Shown here piece by piece: positions 1-8,730 of a DNA stretch of 64,000 bases. Source of the DNA: Camelimonas lactis (GTDB lineage Bacteria > Pseudomonadota > Alphaproteobacteria > Rhizobiales > Beijerinckiaceae); the NCBI RefSeq assembly GCF_004342915.1, contig NZ_SLWL01000004.1, positions 124,001 through 188,000 of the forward strand. Direction: 5' to 3'. The notes beneath the pieces were generated by a model. The model searched no databases. It saw nothing but the letters and a program-made list of their open reading frames with translations, and was not told the origin of the DNA. A program made the position numbers and the translations under genes. The stretch's first letter is position 1; each line of letters opens with the position of its first letter.

Positions 1-1
1 C

Positions 2-1393
2 ATCCGCGCCGGCCTCGCCGCCGGCCTGACCGTCGACCAGTTCGCGCCGCGCCTGTCGTTCTTCTGGGCCATCGGCATGAACTTCTTCATGGAAGTGGCC
101 AAGCTGCGCGCCGCGCGCCTGCTGTGGGCCCGCCTGGTGAAGGAATTCGGGCCGAAGAACGACAAGTCGCTGCCGCTGCGCACCCACTCGCAGACCTCGG
201 GCTGGTCGCTGACCGCGCAGGACGTGTTCAACAACGTTTCGCGCACGGCCATCGAGGCCATGGCCGCCACCCAGGGCCACACCCAGTCGCTGCACACCAA
301 CGCCCTCGACGAGGCGCTGGCGCTGCCCACCGACTTCTCGGCCCGCATCGCCCGTAACACCCAGCTGTTCCTGCAGCAGGAGAGCGGCACCACGAAGATC
401 ATCGATCCGTGGGGCGGCTCCTATTATGTGGAGCGCCTCACCGCCGAACTGGCGAAGAAGGCGTGGGAGCATATCGAGGAAGTCGAGAAGCTGGGCGGCA
501 TGGCCAAGGCCATCGAAGCCGGCATTCCGAAGCTGCGCATCGAGGAAGCCGCCGCCCGCACCCAGGCGCGCATCGACAGCGGCGCCCAGTCGGTGATCGG
601 CGTCAACAAGTTCAAGCCCGAGAACGAAAAGCCGATCGACGTGCTGAAGGTGGACAATTCCGCCGTGCGCGCCGCGCAGCTCGACAAGCTGAAGCGCCTG
701 AAGGCCGAGCGCAACCAGGCCGAGGTCGACGCCACGCTCAAGGCGCTCGAAGACGGCGCCCGCGGCAACGGCAACCTTCTGGCGCTGGCCATCGACGCCG
801 CCCGCGCCAAGGCCACCGTTGGCGAAATCTCGCTGGCTCTGGAGAATGTCTTCGGCCGCCACCAGGCGGAGATCCGCTCGATCTCGGGCGTTTACAAGCG
901 GGAGGCCGCCGCCATGAGCGCCGTGCAGCGCGTGCAGGACCTGGTCGAAACCTTCCAGGAGGAGGACGGCCGCCGGCCGCGCATCCTGGTCGCCAAGATG
1001 GGCCAGGACGGTCACGATCGCGGCCAGAAGGTCATCGCCTCGGCCTTCGCCGACCTCGGCTTCGACGTGGACATCGGACCGCTGTTCGCCACGCCGGACG
1101 AGGCCGCCCGCCAGGCGATCGAGAACGACGTGCACATCGTCGGCGTGTCGTCGCTGGCGGCCGGCCACCTGACGCTGGTGCCGGAGCTGAAGGCGGCGCT
1201 TACCGCCCAGGGCCGCCCGGACATCATGATCGTGGTGGGCGGCGTGATCCCGCCGCAGGACTTCGACGCCCTGTACAAGGCAGGCGCCTCGGCCATCTTC
1301 CCGCCCGGCACGGTGATCGCCGAGGCCGCCGAGAAGCTGCTCAACGAACTGCGCCAGCGCCTCGGTTACCTGCCCGGCAAGGCAGCCGAATAA
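2..1393 (+). CDS. scpA: Methylmalonyl-CoA mutase, large subunit (5'-truncated by window)
   Basis: Isomerises (R)-methylmalonyl-CoA and succinyl-CoA with adenosylcobalamin, the last step of propionate and branched-chain acyl-CoA catabolism in the cytosol. The frame is open from base 2, so only the C-terminal 463 residues (of about 715) are here. The first part belongs to the TIM-barrel substrate domain ([13 protein letters not shown]). The last 130 residues are the B12-binding domain, with the base-off DGHDRG motif (its His ligates cobalt), then VSSL and VVGG. Its GTPase chaperone MeaB is 6.3 kb downstream on the same strand, with unrelated genes between. A 10-bp inverted repeat follows the stop. 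Confidence 0.97.
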   Translation: MRAGLAAGLTVDQFAPRLSFFWAIGMNFFMEVAKLRAARLLWARLVKEFGPKNDKSLPLRTHSQTSGWSLTAQDVFNNVSRTAIEAMAATQGHTQSLHTNALDEALALPTDFSARIARNTQLFLQQESGTTKIIDPWGGSYYVERLTAELAKKAWEHIEEVEKLGGMAKAIEAGIPKLRIEEAAARTQARIDSGAQSVIGVNKFKPENEKPIDVLKVDNSAVRAAQLDKLKRLKAERNQAEVDATLKALEDGARGNGNLLALAIDAARAKATVGEISLALENVFGRHQAEIRSISGVYKREAAAMSAVQRVQDLVETFQEEDGRRPRILVAKMGQDGHDRGQKVIASAFADLGFDVDIGPLFATPDEAARQAIENDVHIVGVSSLAAGHLTLVPELKAALTAQGRPDIMIVVGGVIPPQDFDALYKAGASAIFPPGTVIAEAAEKLLNELRQRLGYLPGKAAE

Positions 1394-1417
1394 ACAGGGG
1401 GCTCCACCCCTTGCCGT

Positions 1418-1449
1418 AACGCCGCGCTTTCGGCAGAAGGCGCGGCGTT
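1418..1449 (+). terminator. Hairpin after methylmalonyl-CoA mutase
   Basis: Perfect 10-bp arms AACGCCGCGC and GCGCGGCGTT around a 12-nt loop, 25 bases after the mutase stop. Only a short T-stretch follows (TTTG), so it may be a weak intrinsic terminator or a 3'-end stabiliser. Confidence 0.5.
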
Positions 1450-1610
1450 TGCCATGGTTGCAATGGTCAGCGGCTGGCGCAGAAACTGATTCCGGATTTC
1501 TGGCAAAGCCTCTGGTGATTCAGCGGCTTTTCAACGGCCCCACGCGGCGGGCCGCCAGGCCGCCTCCCGCCAGATTGATTCAGGAAACAGACGTAAATAT
1601 CTGGTTTTAC

Positions 1611-1616
1611 TATAAT
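1611..1616 (+). promoter_or_regulatory. Candidate -10 box for the P450 leader
   Basis: A perfect TATAAT in an AT-rich island (about 1590-1620) that contrasts with the GC-rich surroundings. No good -35 hexamer is visible at 17 bp. A start site 6-10 bases downstream would fall at the first base of the large hairpin at 1621. Promoter function is inference. Confidence 0.4.
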
Positions 1617-1620
1617 TTTC

Positions 1621-1775
1621 ACCTCACCCCATATGCGCGGCAGCGCGTCATCATATGGTCATGGTGAGGTCGGAAACCTCGCGGCGGCTTGCGGAATATT
1701 ATCCGCTCAAAGTGGCCGCTGATCTGGAGCAAACCGGGGCTGAGGGCGCACATGCTGGACCGGCGCTTTGCTCCA
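1621..1775 (+). promoter_or_regulatory. Highly structured leader upstream of the P450 gene
   Basis: Hairpin A (1621-1670) pairs ACCTCACC with GGTGAGGT, then CCATATG with CATATGG, then CGCG with CGCG around GCAG: 19 base pairs, interrupted only by two TCAT bulges on the 3' side. The last five bases of its 3' arm (GAGGT, 1666-1670) can instead pair with ACCTC at 1676-1680. Hairpin B (1684-1719) nests GCGGA/TCCGC inside GCGGC/GCCGC. Hairpin C (1725-1775) pairs TGGAGCAAA with TTTGCTCCA and CCGG with CCGG. The P450 start lies about 110 bases further on. No known riboswitch class was recognised. Confidence 0.45.
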
Positions 1776-1886
1776 CTTCTTTGAATTCACGCATATTTCC
1801 TGCGCAAGGCGGCCGCCTCCGCGCCGGGGAATGCTGGCGGGCGCCGGGATGACGTGGATCCTGGCCCAGGGGCCAACGACAGGGAC

Positions 1887-3338
1887 ATGATGCAGATGAG
1901 CACCGGCATCGGAAACGCAGGCAGCGGACCAGAGAGCGCCGCCGTCAGGGAGCCCGCGCGCACAACCGCCCGCCATTCCGCCGGCGTGCGGGCGGTGCGG
2001 CCGGCGCGGCTGCCCGGGACGCTGACCATCCTGCGCACCATGATCCGCAATCCGATCGAGGGCTGGCCGCCGGAGGTGTATGAGGCGCCGCTGCTGCGCT
2101 CCTCGCAGGTGGGGCGGCCGTGCCTGTTCGTCATGGCGCCGGAACTGGTGCACGAGGCGCTGGTCGAGAAGGCCGACATTTTCGTCAAGGACAATGTCAT
2201 GCGCCGCACCCTCGGGCCGGCGCTTGGCGAGGGCATCCTCACCGCCAACGGCGCGCACTGGCGCTGGCAACGGCGCCTCGCCGCGCCAGTGTTCCGCCAC
2301 GACCGGGTGATGGGCATGGTTCCCGCGATGATCCGCGCCGCCGAAGCGACGGCGGAGCGCTGGGCCAGCCAGCAGGGCCAGCGCGTCGACGTCGCCCACG
2401 AAATGATGCGGACGACCTTCGACGTCATCGCCGACACCATGCTCTCCGGCGCGCCGGACATGGACGTGGAGCGGGTGGCCGAGGCCATCACCGATTCACT
2501 GGACAGCATCGGCTGGCCGCTGGCGCTGTCACTGCTGGGGGCGCCCAAATGGATGCCTTATCCCGGCAGCCGCAAGGCCGCCGCCGGGCGGGCCTATCTG
2601 CGCGGCTGCATGCAGGCGGCGATTGACGCCCGCCGCGCAGCCGGGGCGACGGACGGCGCCGATCTCACCAGCCTGATGCTGGACGCCGCCGACCCCGAAA
2701 CCGGCCAGACGATGAGCGACGAGCAGATTATCGACAACCTGCTCACCTTCATCGCCGCCGGCCATGAAACCACCGCCCTGGCGCTCACCTGGTCATTCTG
2801 GCTGCTCAGCCAATATCCCAAGGCGGCGGCCAGGCTGCGCGCCGAGGTCGAGGCCGTGGCGCCGCACGGCGTGACGCCAGAGAATATTGACCAGCTGGTT
2901 TTCACCCGCCAGGTGCTGCAGGAGGCCATGCGGCTGTTCCCGCCCGCGGCCGTCATCGTGCGCTCGGCCACGGAAGACACCACGCTGGGCGCAGAGCCGG
3001 TGCACAAGGGCGAGGCGCTGATCTTCCCGATTCACGCCATCCACCGGCACAGGACGCTGTGGGAGCAGCCGGACGCCTTCAACCCGGACCATTTCACGCC
3101 AGAAGCGGTGAAGGCGCGGCCCCGCCATGCGTTCATGCCGTTTGGCGGCGGGCCGCGCATCTGCATCGGCATGATGTTCGCCATCCTGGAGGGCGTCGCC
3201 ATTCTGGCCACCCTCGCCCGCCGGTTCGCGCCCGAGCCGGAAATTCCGATGACGCCGGAGCCGCAATTGCGCATCACCCTGCGCCCGCGCGGCGGCATGC
3301 CGATGCGGCTGAAGCCGGCCGGCGACGCGGGAATCTGA
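1887..3338 (+). CDS. Cytochrome P450
   Basis: Haem-thiolate monooxygenase, 483 residues, cytosolic; substrate not predictable. The I-helix oxygen-activation motif AGHETT lies near residue 290, the ExxR pair (EAMR) near 346, and the haem loop FGGGPRICIG places the proximal Cys near 426. All three hallmarks are intact, and the length fits the longer bacterial P450s related to CYP102/CYP4 rather than the ~400-residue class I enzymes. I chose ATG 1887, preceded by AGGGA; an upstream GTG at 1854 would add 11 residues with no better ribosome site. No ferredoxin or reductase gene is adjacent, so redox partners are elsewhere. A long structured leader precedes it and a terminator follows. Confidence 0.93.
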   Translation: MMQMSTGIGNAGSGPESAAVREPARTTARHSAGVRAVRPARLPGTLTILRTMIRNPIEGWPPEVYEAPLLRSSQVGRPCLFVMAPELVHEALVEKADIFVKDNVMRRTLGPALGEGILTANGAHWRWQRRLAAPVFRHDRVMGMVPAMIRAAEATAERWASQQGQRVDVAHEMMRTTFDVIADTMLSGAPDMDVERVAEAITDSLDSIGWPLALSLLGAPKWMPYPGSRKAAAGRAYLRGCMQAAIDARRAAGATDGADLTSLMLDAADPETGQTMSDEQIIDNLLTFIAAGHETTALALTWSFWLLSQYPKAAARLRAEVEAVAPHGVTPENIDQLVFTRQVLQEAMRLFPPAAVIVRSATEDTTLGAEPVHKGEALIFPIHAIHRHRTLWEQPDAFNPDHFTPEAVKARPRHAFMPFGGGPRICIGMMFAILEGVAILATLARRFAPEPEIPMTPEPQLRITLRPRGGMPMRLKPAGDAGI

Positions 3339-3356
3339 CGGGTCGCCCAACGCCCA

Positions 3357-3392
3357 GAAAGGGCGCGGATGCTTCCGCGCCCTGCCCTTTTT
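3357..3392 (+). terminator. Intrinsic terminator after P450
   Basis: GGGCGCGG (3361-3368) pairs with CCGCGCCC (3375-3382) around a 6-nt loop, followed by a short CTTTTTC tract. It lies between the convergent P450 and 2H-like genes; the minus-strand side has TTTCT after the stem, so it may work in both directions. Confidence 0.7.
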
Positions 3393-3402
3393 CGCCAGAG
3401 GC

Positions 3403-4320
3403 TCAACGCCTGATGGTTTCACCCGAGGCGACATCCAGCGCCGAGCCGTCCTTCAGGCTGATGCGGTAGACTTCGCGGGTGACATTGCCGGCGAAGCCCA
3501 GTTCGACGATCGACACGGTCCCGAAGGTTGCCGGCACGCCCCCGGGGAAGATGGCGTTAAAGTGGGCGGCGAGGTCGTCCATGGCCGCGCTGATCGCCGG
3601 GGTGAACGGCTTCGTGCTGTAGACCAGCGTGTTGTGCGGGTTGTGGGCGCGGACCTCCTTGCCGTCTTTCACGACATTGACGCCGCTGACGCCCATGGCG
3701 CGCACCAGCTCCCTGCCCGCCTCACCCATCCTGGCGTGGACCGGGCCGGTGACCCGCGGTAGCGGGCCATCGCGCAGTGGCGCCAGGGCCGCGGCGGCCG
3801 CCGTGTTGTACGACATCAGGGTTTCGTAGCCATCGCCCTGCTTCACCACACCCAGGTCCAGCCACCAGGGACTGCCGGCGCCTTTGGCCGCCTCGGTCGT
3901 ATAGAATTTTTTCAGTTGCACCTGCACGGGGCCCGGCGGTTTCGGCAGGGCGGCCAGCATGCGGGCGGGCGTTTGTTCATCCGGGTTGTGGATGTGGACC
4001 ACGGTGACGTGGGGAATATTGGCGCGGATGGCTTCCGTCTCCAGCCCCAGAGCCAGCAACTGCTCCTTCAGGGGGCCGGCGACGGTGGCGTTGAGCTTGC
4101 CGACCACGTCTTCCGGCAGCGTAAACACCAGCCCCCATGTGCGGATATGCGGGCGGAAGGCTTCCTGCCCAATGGCGCTGTTGTCGATCTGCGGCGCCCC
4201 CCTGTCCGCGGCGGCGGGCGTGACCGCAAGGCCGGCCGCCATGGCCACGGCCAGCGCGGGCGCGCTCCAGAATCGCGCCCCTGGCCTTGCCGCGCTCCAG
4301 CCTGCAAACCTGTTCAGCAT
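3403..4320 (-). CDS. Exported protein with two H-x-T motifs, 2H phosphoesterase-like
   Basis: 305 residues, family not firmly recognised. I start at ATG 4320, which has AAGGG nine bases upstream; in-frame codons further upstream lack this. The N-terminus carries a hydrophobic signal sequence ending near AAADRG, so the product is periplasmic or secreted. Two motifs stand out: PHVTVVHI (His104-x-Thr106) and PHNTLVYS (His229-x-Thr231). Paired H-x-[ST] motifs in the two halves of a protein are the signature of the 2H phosphoesterase/LigT fold, which hydrolyses cyclic phosphodiesters. The divergent neighbour is a secreted alkaline phosphatase, so an extracytoplasmic phosphate-scavenging role is a reasonable inference, not shown. 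Confidence 0.75.
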   Translation of the reverse strand: MLNRFAGWSAARPGARFWSAPALAVAMAAGLAVTPAAADRGAPQIDNSAIGQEAFRPHIRTWGLVFTLPEDVVGKLNATVAGPLKEQLLALGLETEAIRANIPHVTVVHIHNPDEQTPARMLAALPKPPGPVQVQLKKFYTTEAAKGAGSPWWLDLGVVKQGDGYETLMSYNTAAAAALAPLRDGPLPRVTGPVHARMGEAGRELVRAMGVSGVNVVKDGKEVRAHNPHNTLVYSTKPFTPAISAAMDDLAAHFNAIFPGGVPATFGTVSIVELGFAGNVTREVYRISLKDGSALDVASGETIRR

Positions 4321-4483
4321 GTTCCCCATCCCTTGTTGGCGGCGAAGCGTTTTCGCCAGCCGGCAGAGGAAGCACGCTCTTGCGAAGGCCAGATGACGCT
4401 GGCCTCCGTCGCCCTGCAACAAATCTGTGACCTGGCTGCGCGACAATGGCGTTGATTCAACGGCATGAGAACCAGGGCGCACG

Positions 4484-6169
4484 ATGGGCAGGGCATTCGG
4501 AACAAACGCGACGCATATGGTTGCGGCGGCGCTCGCCGGCTTCGGCTGGCTGACCCTGCCGGCCGCCGGCGAAACGCCGGTGGCCCAGGCCGGCGACAGC
4601 TACTTCCAGGCGGCGCAGCAGGATTTGCAGGCCATCCTCGCGCGCAAGCCGGTGCTGGGCCGCGCCCGCAACGTCATCCTGTTCATTGGCGACGGCATGT
4701 CCGTTCCCACGGTGACGGCCTCGCGCATTCTGGAGGGACAGCGGCGCGGCGTTGACGGTGAGAGCAACTGGCTCACCTTCGAGCGCCGGCTGCCGAATGT
4801 GGCGCTGTCCAAAACCTGGACCCATGACGCCCAGGTGGCGGATTCCGCCCCCACCGCCACGGCGCTGGTGGCCGGCGTCAAATCGGTGAACGGCGCGCTC
4901 GGCGTCACCCAACAGGTTCGCCGCGGCGATTGCGACAGCCAGAAGGCGGCGGCCGTCACCACCCTCTTCGAGCTGGCGGAACAGGACGGGCGCGCCACCG
5001 GCATTGTCTCCACCGCCCGCCTGACCCATGCGACGCCGGCCGCCACATACGCCAAATCGGCCGAGCGCGACTGGGAGAACGATGCGGCGATTCCAGCGGC
5101 GCAGAAGGCCAAAGGTTGCAAGGACATCGCCGCGCAGATGATCGAATGGCCGGCTGGCGACGGCTTCGAGGTGATGCTGGGCGGCGGCCGCGCCAACTTC
5201 CTGCCGAAGGCAACGCCGGACCCGGAGGACCCGAAACGCGCAGGCGCGCGCGCCGACGGCCGCGATCTGGTTGAGGAATGGCGGCGCAGGCGCAATGACG
5301 CGGTTTATGTCTGGAACCAGGCCCAGTTCGACGCGGTCGATCCCGCTCACACCGGACGGCTGCTCGGCCTGTTCCAGCCCAGCCACATGCAATATGAGGT
5401 CGACCGGGCGAAGGACCGGGCCGGCGAGCCGTCGCTGGCCGAGATGACCGGCAAGGCCATCGACATCCTGTCAAAGAACGACAAGGGCTTCGTGCTGATG
5501 GTCGAGGCCGGCCGCATCGATCACGCCCACCACGCCGGCAACGCCTGGCGGGCGCTGACCGACACCATTGCCCTGGACGCGGCGGTGAAGACGGCGCTGG
5601 ACAGGGTGAACCTGGACGACACCCTGGTGGTGGTCACCGCCGACCACAGCCATGTGTTCACCATGGCCGGCTACCCACCGCGCGGCAATCCGGTGATGGG
5701 CCTGGCCGGCAAGGGCGCCGACGGCAAGCCATACAGCACGCTGGGCTACATGAATGGCCCGGGCTCCAGCCAGCCGGCGGCGCGCGAGGAACTGGACGCC
5801 GGCAAGACCAGCGATCCCGACCACAGGCAGCAGGCGCTGGTTCCGCTGCCATCAGAAACCCATGGCGGGGACGACGTGGCGATCTACGCCGGCGGCCCGT
5901 GGGCTCACCTGTTCCAGGGCGTGATGGAGCAGAACGTGATCTTCCACATCATGGCCCATGCGTCGGGCCTTGACGGGGAGAAGGCCGGGAACCCGGCGCA
6001 GGCGCAGGGCCCGGCGCAGGCGCAAGACCCGGCGCAGGCGCAAGACCCGGCGCAGGCGCAAGGCCCGGCGCAGGCGCAAGGCCCGGCGCAGGCGCAAGAC
6101 CCGGCGCAGGCGCAAACCCCGGCGCAGGCGCCGGGCCGGACGAAGGCCGGGGAGCCGTCAGGAAAGTAA
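4484..6169 (+). CDS. phoA: Alkaline phosphatase, secreted, with repeat tail
   Basis: Hydrolyses phosphomonoesters in the periplasm using two Zn and one Mg. 561 residues with an N-terminal signal sequence (hydrophobic stretch about 12-28). Metal ligand Asp70 sits in FIGDGMS; the nucleophile is Ser121 in [10 protein letters not shown]; later metal-site motifs include [17 protein letters not shown] and [12 protein letters not shown]. The body ends around [11 protein letters not shown]. After it comes a low-complexity tail of eight six-residue units (PAQAQG/D) not expected in the family. Start ATG 4484 follows AGGG; ATG 4517 is an alternative that would still leave a signal peptide. The 163-bp gap to the divergent 2H-like gene presumably holds both promoters. 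Confidence 0.95.
   Translation: MGRAFGTNATHMVAAALAGFGWLTLPAAGETPVAQAGDSYFQAAQQDLQAILARKPVLGRARNVILFIGDGMSVPTVTASRILEGQRRGVDGESNWLTFERRLPNVALSKTWTHDAQVADSAPTATALVAGVKSVNGALGVTQQVRRGDCDSQKAAAVTTLFELAEQDGRATGIVSTARLTHATPAATYAKSAERDWENDAAIPAAQKAKGCKDIAAQMIEWPAGDGFEVMLGGGRANFLPKATPDPEDPKRAGARADGRDLVEEWRRRRNDAVYVWNQAQFDAVDPAHTGRLLGLFQPSHMQYEVDRAKDRAGEPSLAEMTGKAIDILSKNDKGFVLMVEAGRIDHAHHAGNAWRALTDTIALDAAVKTALDRVNLDDTLVVVTADHSHVFTMAGYPPRGNPVMGLAGKGADGKPYSTLGYMNGPGSSQPAAREELDAGKTSDPDHRQQALVPLPSETHGGDDVAIYAGGPWAHLFQGVMEQNVIFHIMAHASGLDGEKAGNPAQAQGPAQAQDPAQAQDPAQAQGPAQAQGPAQAQDPAQAQTPAQAPGRTKAGEPSGK
5993..6136 (+). repeat. 18-bp tandem repeat, 8 units, in alkaline phosphatase tail
   Basis: Eight in-frame copies of an 18-bp unit encoding PAQAQ plus G, D or T; the last reads PAQAPG. 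Units differ by only one or two bases. The period is a multiple of three, so unit gain or loss keeps the reading frame. The reverse strand also stays open across it, but that reading is arginine/leucine-rich and not credible. Confidence 0.97.
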
Positions 6170-6227
6170 GCGCGCCGGCCGTCCCGCGATCAACGCCGCA
6201 TATCGATCCCGGGGCGTGACCTGCGCG

Positions 6228-7316
6228 TCAATCCTGGGCTCTTGCGCCGCGATCGATGGCGCGACGCACCACGGCGCGCACGTCCTTGTTGGACAGGAAC
6301 ACGTCGTGACCGATGACGCCCCAGCCATAATCCGAGGCGTCCACCACCTTGACGCCCAGCGGCTCCAATTGGGCGCGGACCGAGGCGCCCACCCGCGACA
6401 CACCGCCCGCGAGCTGGCCGGAAACCGCCAGCGCCCGGTCCTTCGTCGAACCGATCACCGTGATGTGCGAGGCCAGCGGCCCGATGCGCTTCAGCGAGGT
6501 GGCGAACAGGTCCACGTCAATATCCGGCGCAGCCAGCACGATGGCGCCGATGCGCGCCGCCAGATCGGTGGAGCCACTGAGCGCCCAGAGCTGGCGCAGG
6601 GTTTCAAGGGTCAGCAGCGCGCCCATGGAATGGGCGATGATATTAAGCTTGCCGCCAGCTGGATTGCGGCCCAGGGCCTCGAACACGTCCTGCAGGGCGT
6701 CGCGCGACCACATGGCGCTCTCTCGGTCGTAGCCATAGTCAATCAGCGCGTCTTTCGACGGCCAGGAGAAGGCGACGGTCTGCCCCTCGAAATCAATGCC
6801 GCTGGCCAGCTCATGGGCGTCCAGAACGCTGGTTTCGAATGAGGTCTTGTAGCCATGGACGTAGAACAGCAGATCCTGGCCAGCAACCGCGCCGACGAGG
6901 GTCGTCACCGGATCGTTCGGCCCCAGCCCCTCGACGCGCAGCAGGCTCCAGCGGCCAGTGACGGTGGAGACCGCCTTGCCCAGCAGGGATTTGCCGCCGT
7001 CCTTCAGCACCGCCCGGACGACGCGGGTGCCGCCGGAGCGCTGCCAGCTGAACCAGGGGCGCTCCTCCGCGCCCTCAACCGGCTTGCGGTTGGTCACCAC
7101 ATACACGTCGGCGTCGCCCTCCGCCGCCAGGGCGGGGCGGGCGGCGAGGCCGGCCAGAACGGCGCCGCCGGCAAGGGCAAGCAGGTTGCGGCGGCTCACA
7201 CGGGGCGCGCCGGAGCCGAAGCCGCGCGCCGCCCCGTTCGGACGTGATGCAGGTTCCAGGCGCGACGCGGCGTCCGCTTCGCCCGAAAATGCTTTCATGA
7301 ATGGCGTATCGGTCAT
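6228..7316 (-). CDS. Tat-exported alpha/beta hydrolase, DUF900 family
   Basis: 362-residue serine hydrolase/esterase-like protein. The N-terminus carries a twin-arginine signal (SRRNLLAL followed by an Ala/Leu/Gly-rich segment and AAEGD), so it is probably exported folded. Body motifs: oxyanion-loop-like FYVHGYKTSF, nucleophile elbow IAHSMGA, and an acidic loop APDIDVD; DUF900 proteins share this layout. Substrate unknown. ATG 7316 has no clear ribosome site; ATG 7298 (Met7) is an alternative that keeps the whole signal. It is convergent with the phosphatase gene and divergent from meaB. Confidence 0.88.
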   Translation of the reverse strand: MTDTPFMKAFSGEADAASRLEPASRPNGAARGFGSGAPRVSRRNLLALAGGAVLAGLAARPALAAEGDADVYVVTNRKPVEGAEERPWFSWQRSGGTRVVRAVLKDGGKSLLGKAVSTVTGRWSLLRVEGLGPNDPVTTLVGAVAGQDLLFYVHGYKTSFETSVLDAHELASGIDFEGQTVAFSWPSKDALIDYGYDRESAMWSRDALQDVFEALGRNPAGGKLNIIAHSMGALLTLETLRQLWALSGSTDLAARIGAIVLAAPDIDVDLFATSLKRIGPLASHITVIGSTKDRALAVSGQLAGGVSRVGASVRAQLEPLGVKVVDASDYGWGVIGHDVFLSNKDVRAVVRRAIDRGARAQD

Positions 7317-7644
7317 GACTGTTCAGCGCAAATGAATCGGAAGCGGCGCACAAGGCGCCAGCATGTGGGCGCCATCATGGCGCCGCCGTCCGCCCGAAGG
7401 TGATCTGACGGACTGGCCGGAATCGGTTCACCGGGTTATGGCTTGCCCAGACGGAGCCGCCGCCCGCCAGGAACGGCGATCCGCCTGCAGCCATTGCGAC
7501 CGGACACGACGGGATGAGCGCGACCTGGCCGGTCCGGCGCGCTCCGGACATCGTCCCGGTCAACGGATATCGCCGTCTCTCTGATTTGACGCGCCTGATC
7601 TCATGCAAGGCAGCGCCTTGCCGGAAAATGCCGCTGGAGCGAAC
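7317..7644. other. Divergent intergenic region, no gene seen
   Basis: 328 bp between the DUF900 hydrolase and meaB. It must hold both promoters, but no convincing -35/-10 pair or operator was seen, and no open frame here has a ribosome site or family resemblance. Confidence 0.6.
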
Positions 7645-8652
7645 ATGACCGTCCCGATTTCCTCCCGTCCGCCGGCTCCCGACGTGGCGGCCCTGGCCGA
7701 ACGCCTGGTCGCTGGCGATCGCGCCGCGCTGGCCCGCGCCATCACGCTGGTGGAATCACGCCGGGAGGACCATCGCGCGGCGGCGCGCAAGCTGCTGCAG
7801 ATGTTGACGCCGCGCACTGGCGGCTCCATCCGCCTTGGCGTCACCGGCGTGCCGGGCGTTGGCAAATCCACCACCATTGATGCGCTCGGCTCCAACCTCA
7901 CGGCGGCTGGCCACAAGGTGGCGGTGCTGGCGGTGGACCCGTCCTCGACGCGCACCGGCGGCTCGATCCTTGGCGACAAGACCCGGATGGCGCGGCTGGC
8001 GGTCGATCCCAACGCCTTCGTGCGTCCCTCCCCCAGCGCCGGCACTTTGGGCGGCGTCGCCGCCAAGACCCGTGAAACCACGCTGCTGTGCGAGGCTGCC
8101 GGCTTCGACGTGGTGATCGTGGAAACCGTGGGCGTCGGCCAGTCGGAAACCACCGTCGCCGACCTCACCGATTTCTTCCTGGTGCTGATGCTACCAGGCG
8201 CCGGCGACGAATTGCAGGGCATCAAGAAGGGCATCATCGAGATGGCCGACATGATCGCCGTCAACAAGGCGGATGGCGACGGCCTGAAGCGGGCGCGCGC
8301 CGCCGCCGCTGAATATCTGGCGGCGCTGCACATTCTGGCGCCGGCCTCGAAGGTCTGGTCGCCGCCGGTGGTCACCATCTCCGGGCTCGCCAACACTGGC
8401 CTCGACAAGATGTGGGAGAACGTGCTCGACCACCGCCGCAAACTGGACGCGGCAGGCGAATTGCAGGCCAAGCGCCGCGCCCAGGAAGTGCGCTGGATGT
8501 GGACGCTGGTGGAAGAGCGGATGCACGCCCGCCTGCGGCGGGACCCGGCGGTGCGCGAGCGCGTGCCGCAGATCGAAGCCGCCGTGCGCGCCGGCGAAAC
8601 CACAGCCACGGTCGCCGCCGAGGAAATCTGCGAGTTGGCCGGGCTGGGCTGA
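7645..8652 (+). CDS. meaB: Methylmalonyl-CoA mutase-associated GTPase MeaB (ArgK family)
   Basis: G3E-type P-loop GTPase that gates adenosylcobalamin loading into methylmalonyl-CoA mutase and protects the enzyme from inactivation. 335 residues. Walker A is GVPGVGKST near residue 70; [19 protein letters not shown] is the family's Mg/switch segment, [10 protein letters not shown] is switch II, and VNKADGD is the base-recognition motif. I start at ATG 7645, with GGAG six bases upstream; ATG 7603 has no ribosome site. An intrinsic terminator follows directly. The partner enzyme's large subunit ends at 1393 on the same strand. Confidence 0.96.
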   Translation: MTVPISSRPPAPDVAALAERLVAGDRAALARAITLVESRREDHRAAARKLLQMLTPRTGGSIRLGVTGVPGVGKSTTIDALGSNLTAAGHKVAVLAVDPSSTRTGGSILGDKTRMARLAVDPNAFVRPSPSAGTLGGVAAKTRETTLLCEAAGFDVVIVETVGVGQSETTVADLTDFFLVLMLPGAGDELQGIKKGIIEMADMIAVNKADGDGLKRARAAAAEYLAALHILAPASKVWSPPVVTISGLANTGLDKMWENVLDHRRKLDAAGELQAKRRAQEVRWMWTLVEERMHARLRRDPAVRERVPQIEAAVRAGETTATVAAEEICELAGLG

Positions 8653-8668
8653 GGCCTTCGGAAGCAAC

Positions 8669-8695
8669 AAAAAGGGGCCTCGCGGGCCCCTTTTT
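8669..8695 (+). terminator. Intrinsic terminator after meaB
   Basis: AAAAAGGGGCC (8669-8679) pairs with GGCCCCTTTTT (8685-8695) around a 5-nt loop. T-runs occur on both strands, so it can serve the convergent SDR gene (ending at 8731) as well. Confidence 0.92.
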
Positions 8696-8730
8696 CATAT
8701 GCGTTTTTCGTATGGGGCGCTGGCGGTGCC

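Noticed and set aside
5852-6115. Reverse-strand Arg/Leu repeat frame over the phosphatase tail
   Set aside because: Produced only by the 18-bp repeat read backwards; no ribosome site or homology.
5993-6136. CRISPR-like array
   Set aside because: Units are contiguous, 18 bp, in frame and without spacers; a protein-coding tandem repeat. The other tandem repeats at 10444, 49772 and 59742 also lack spacers.
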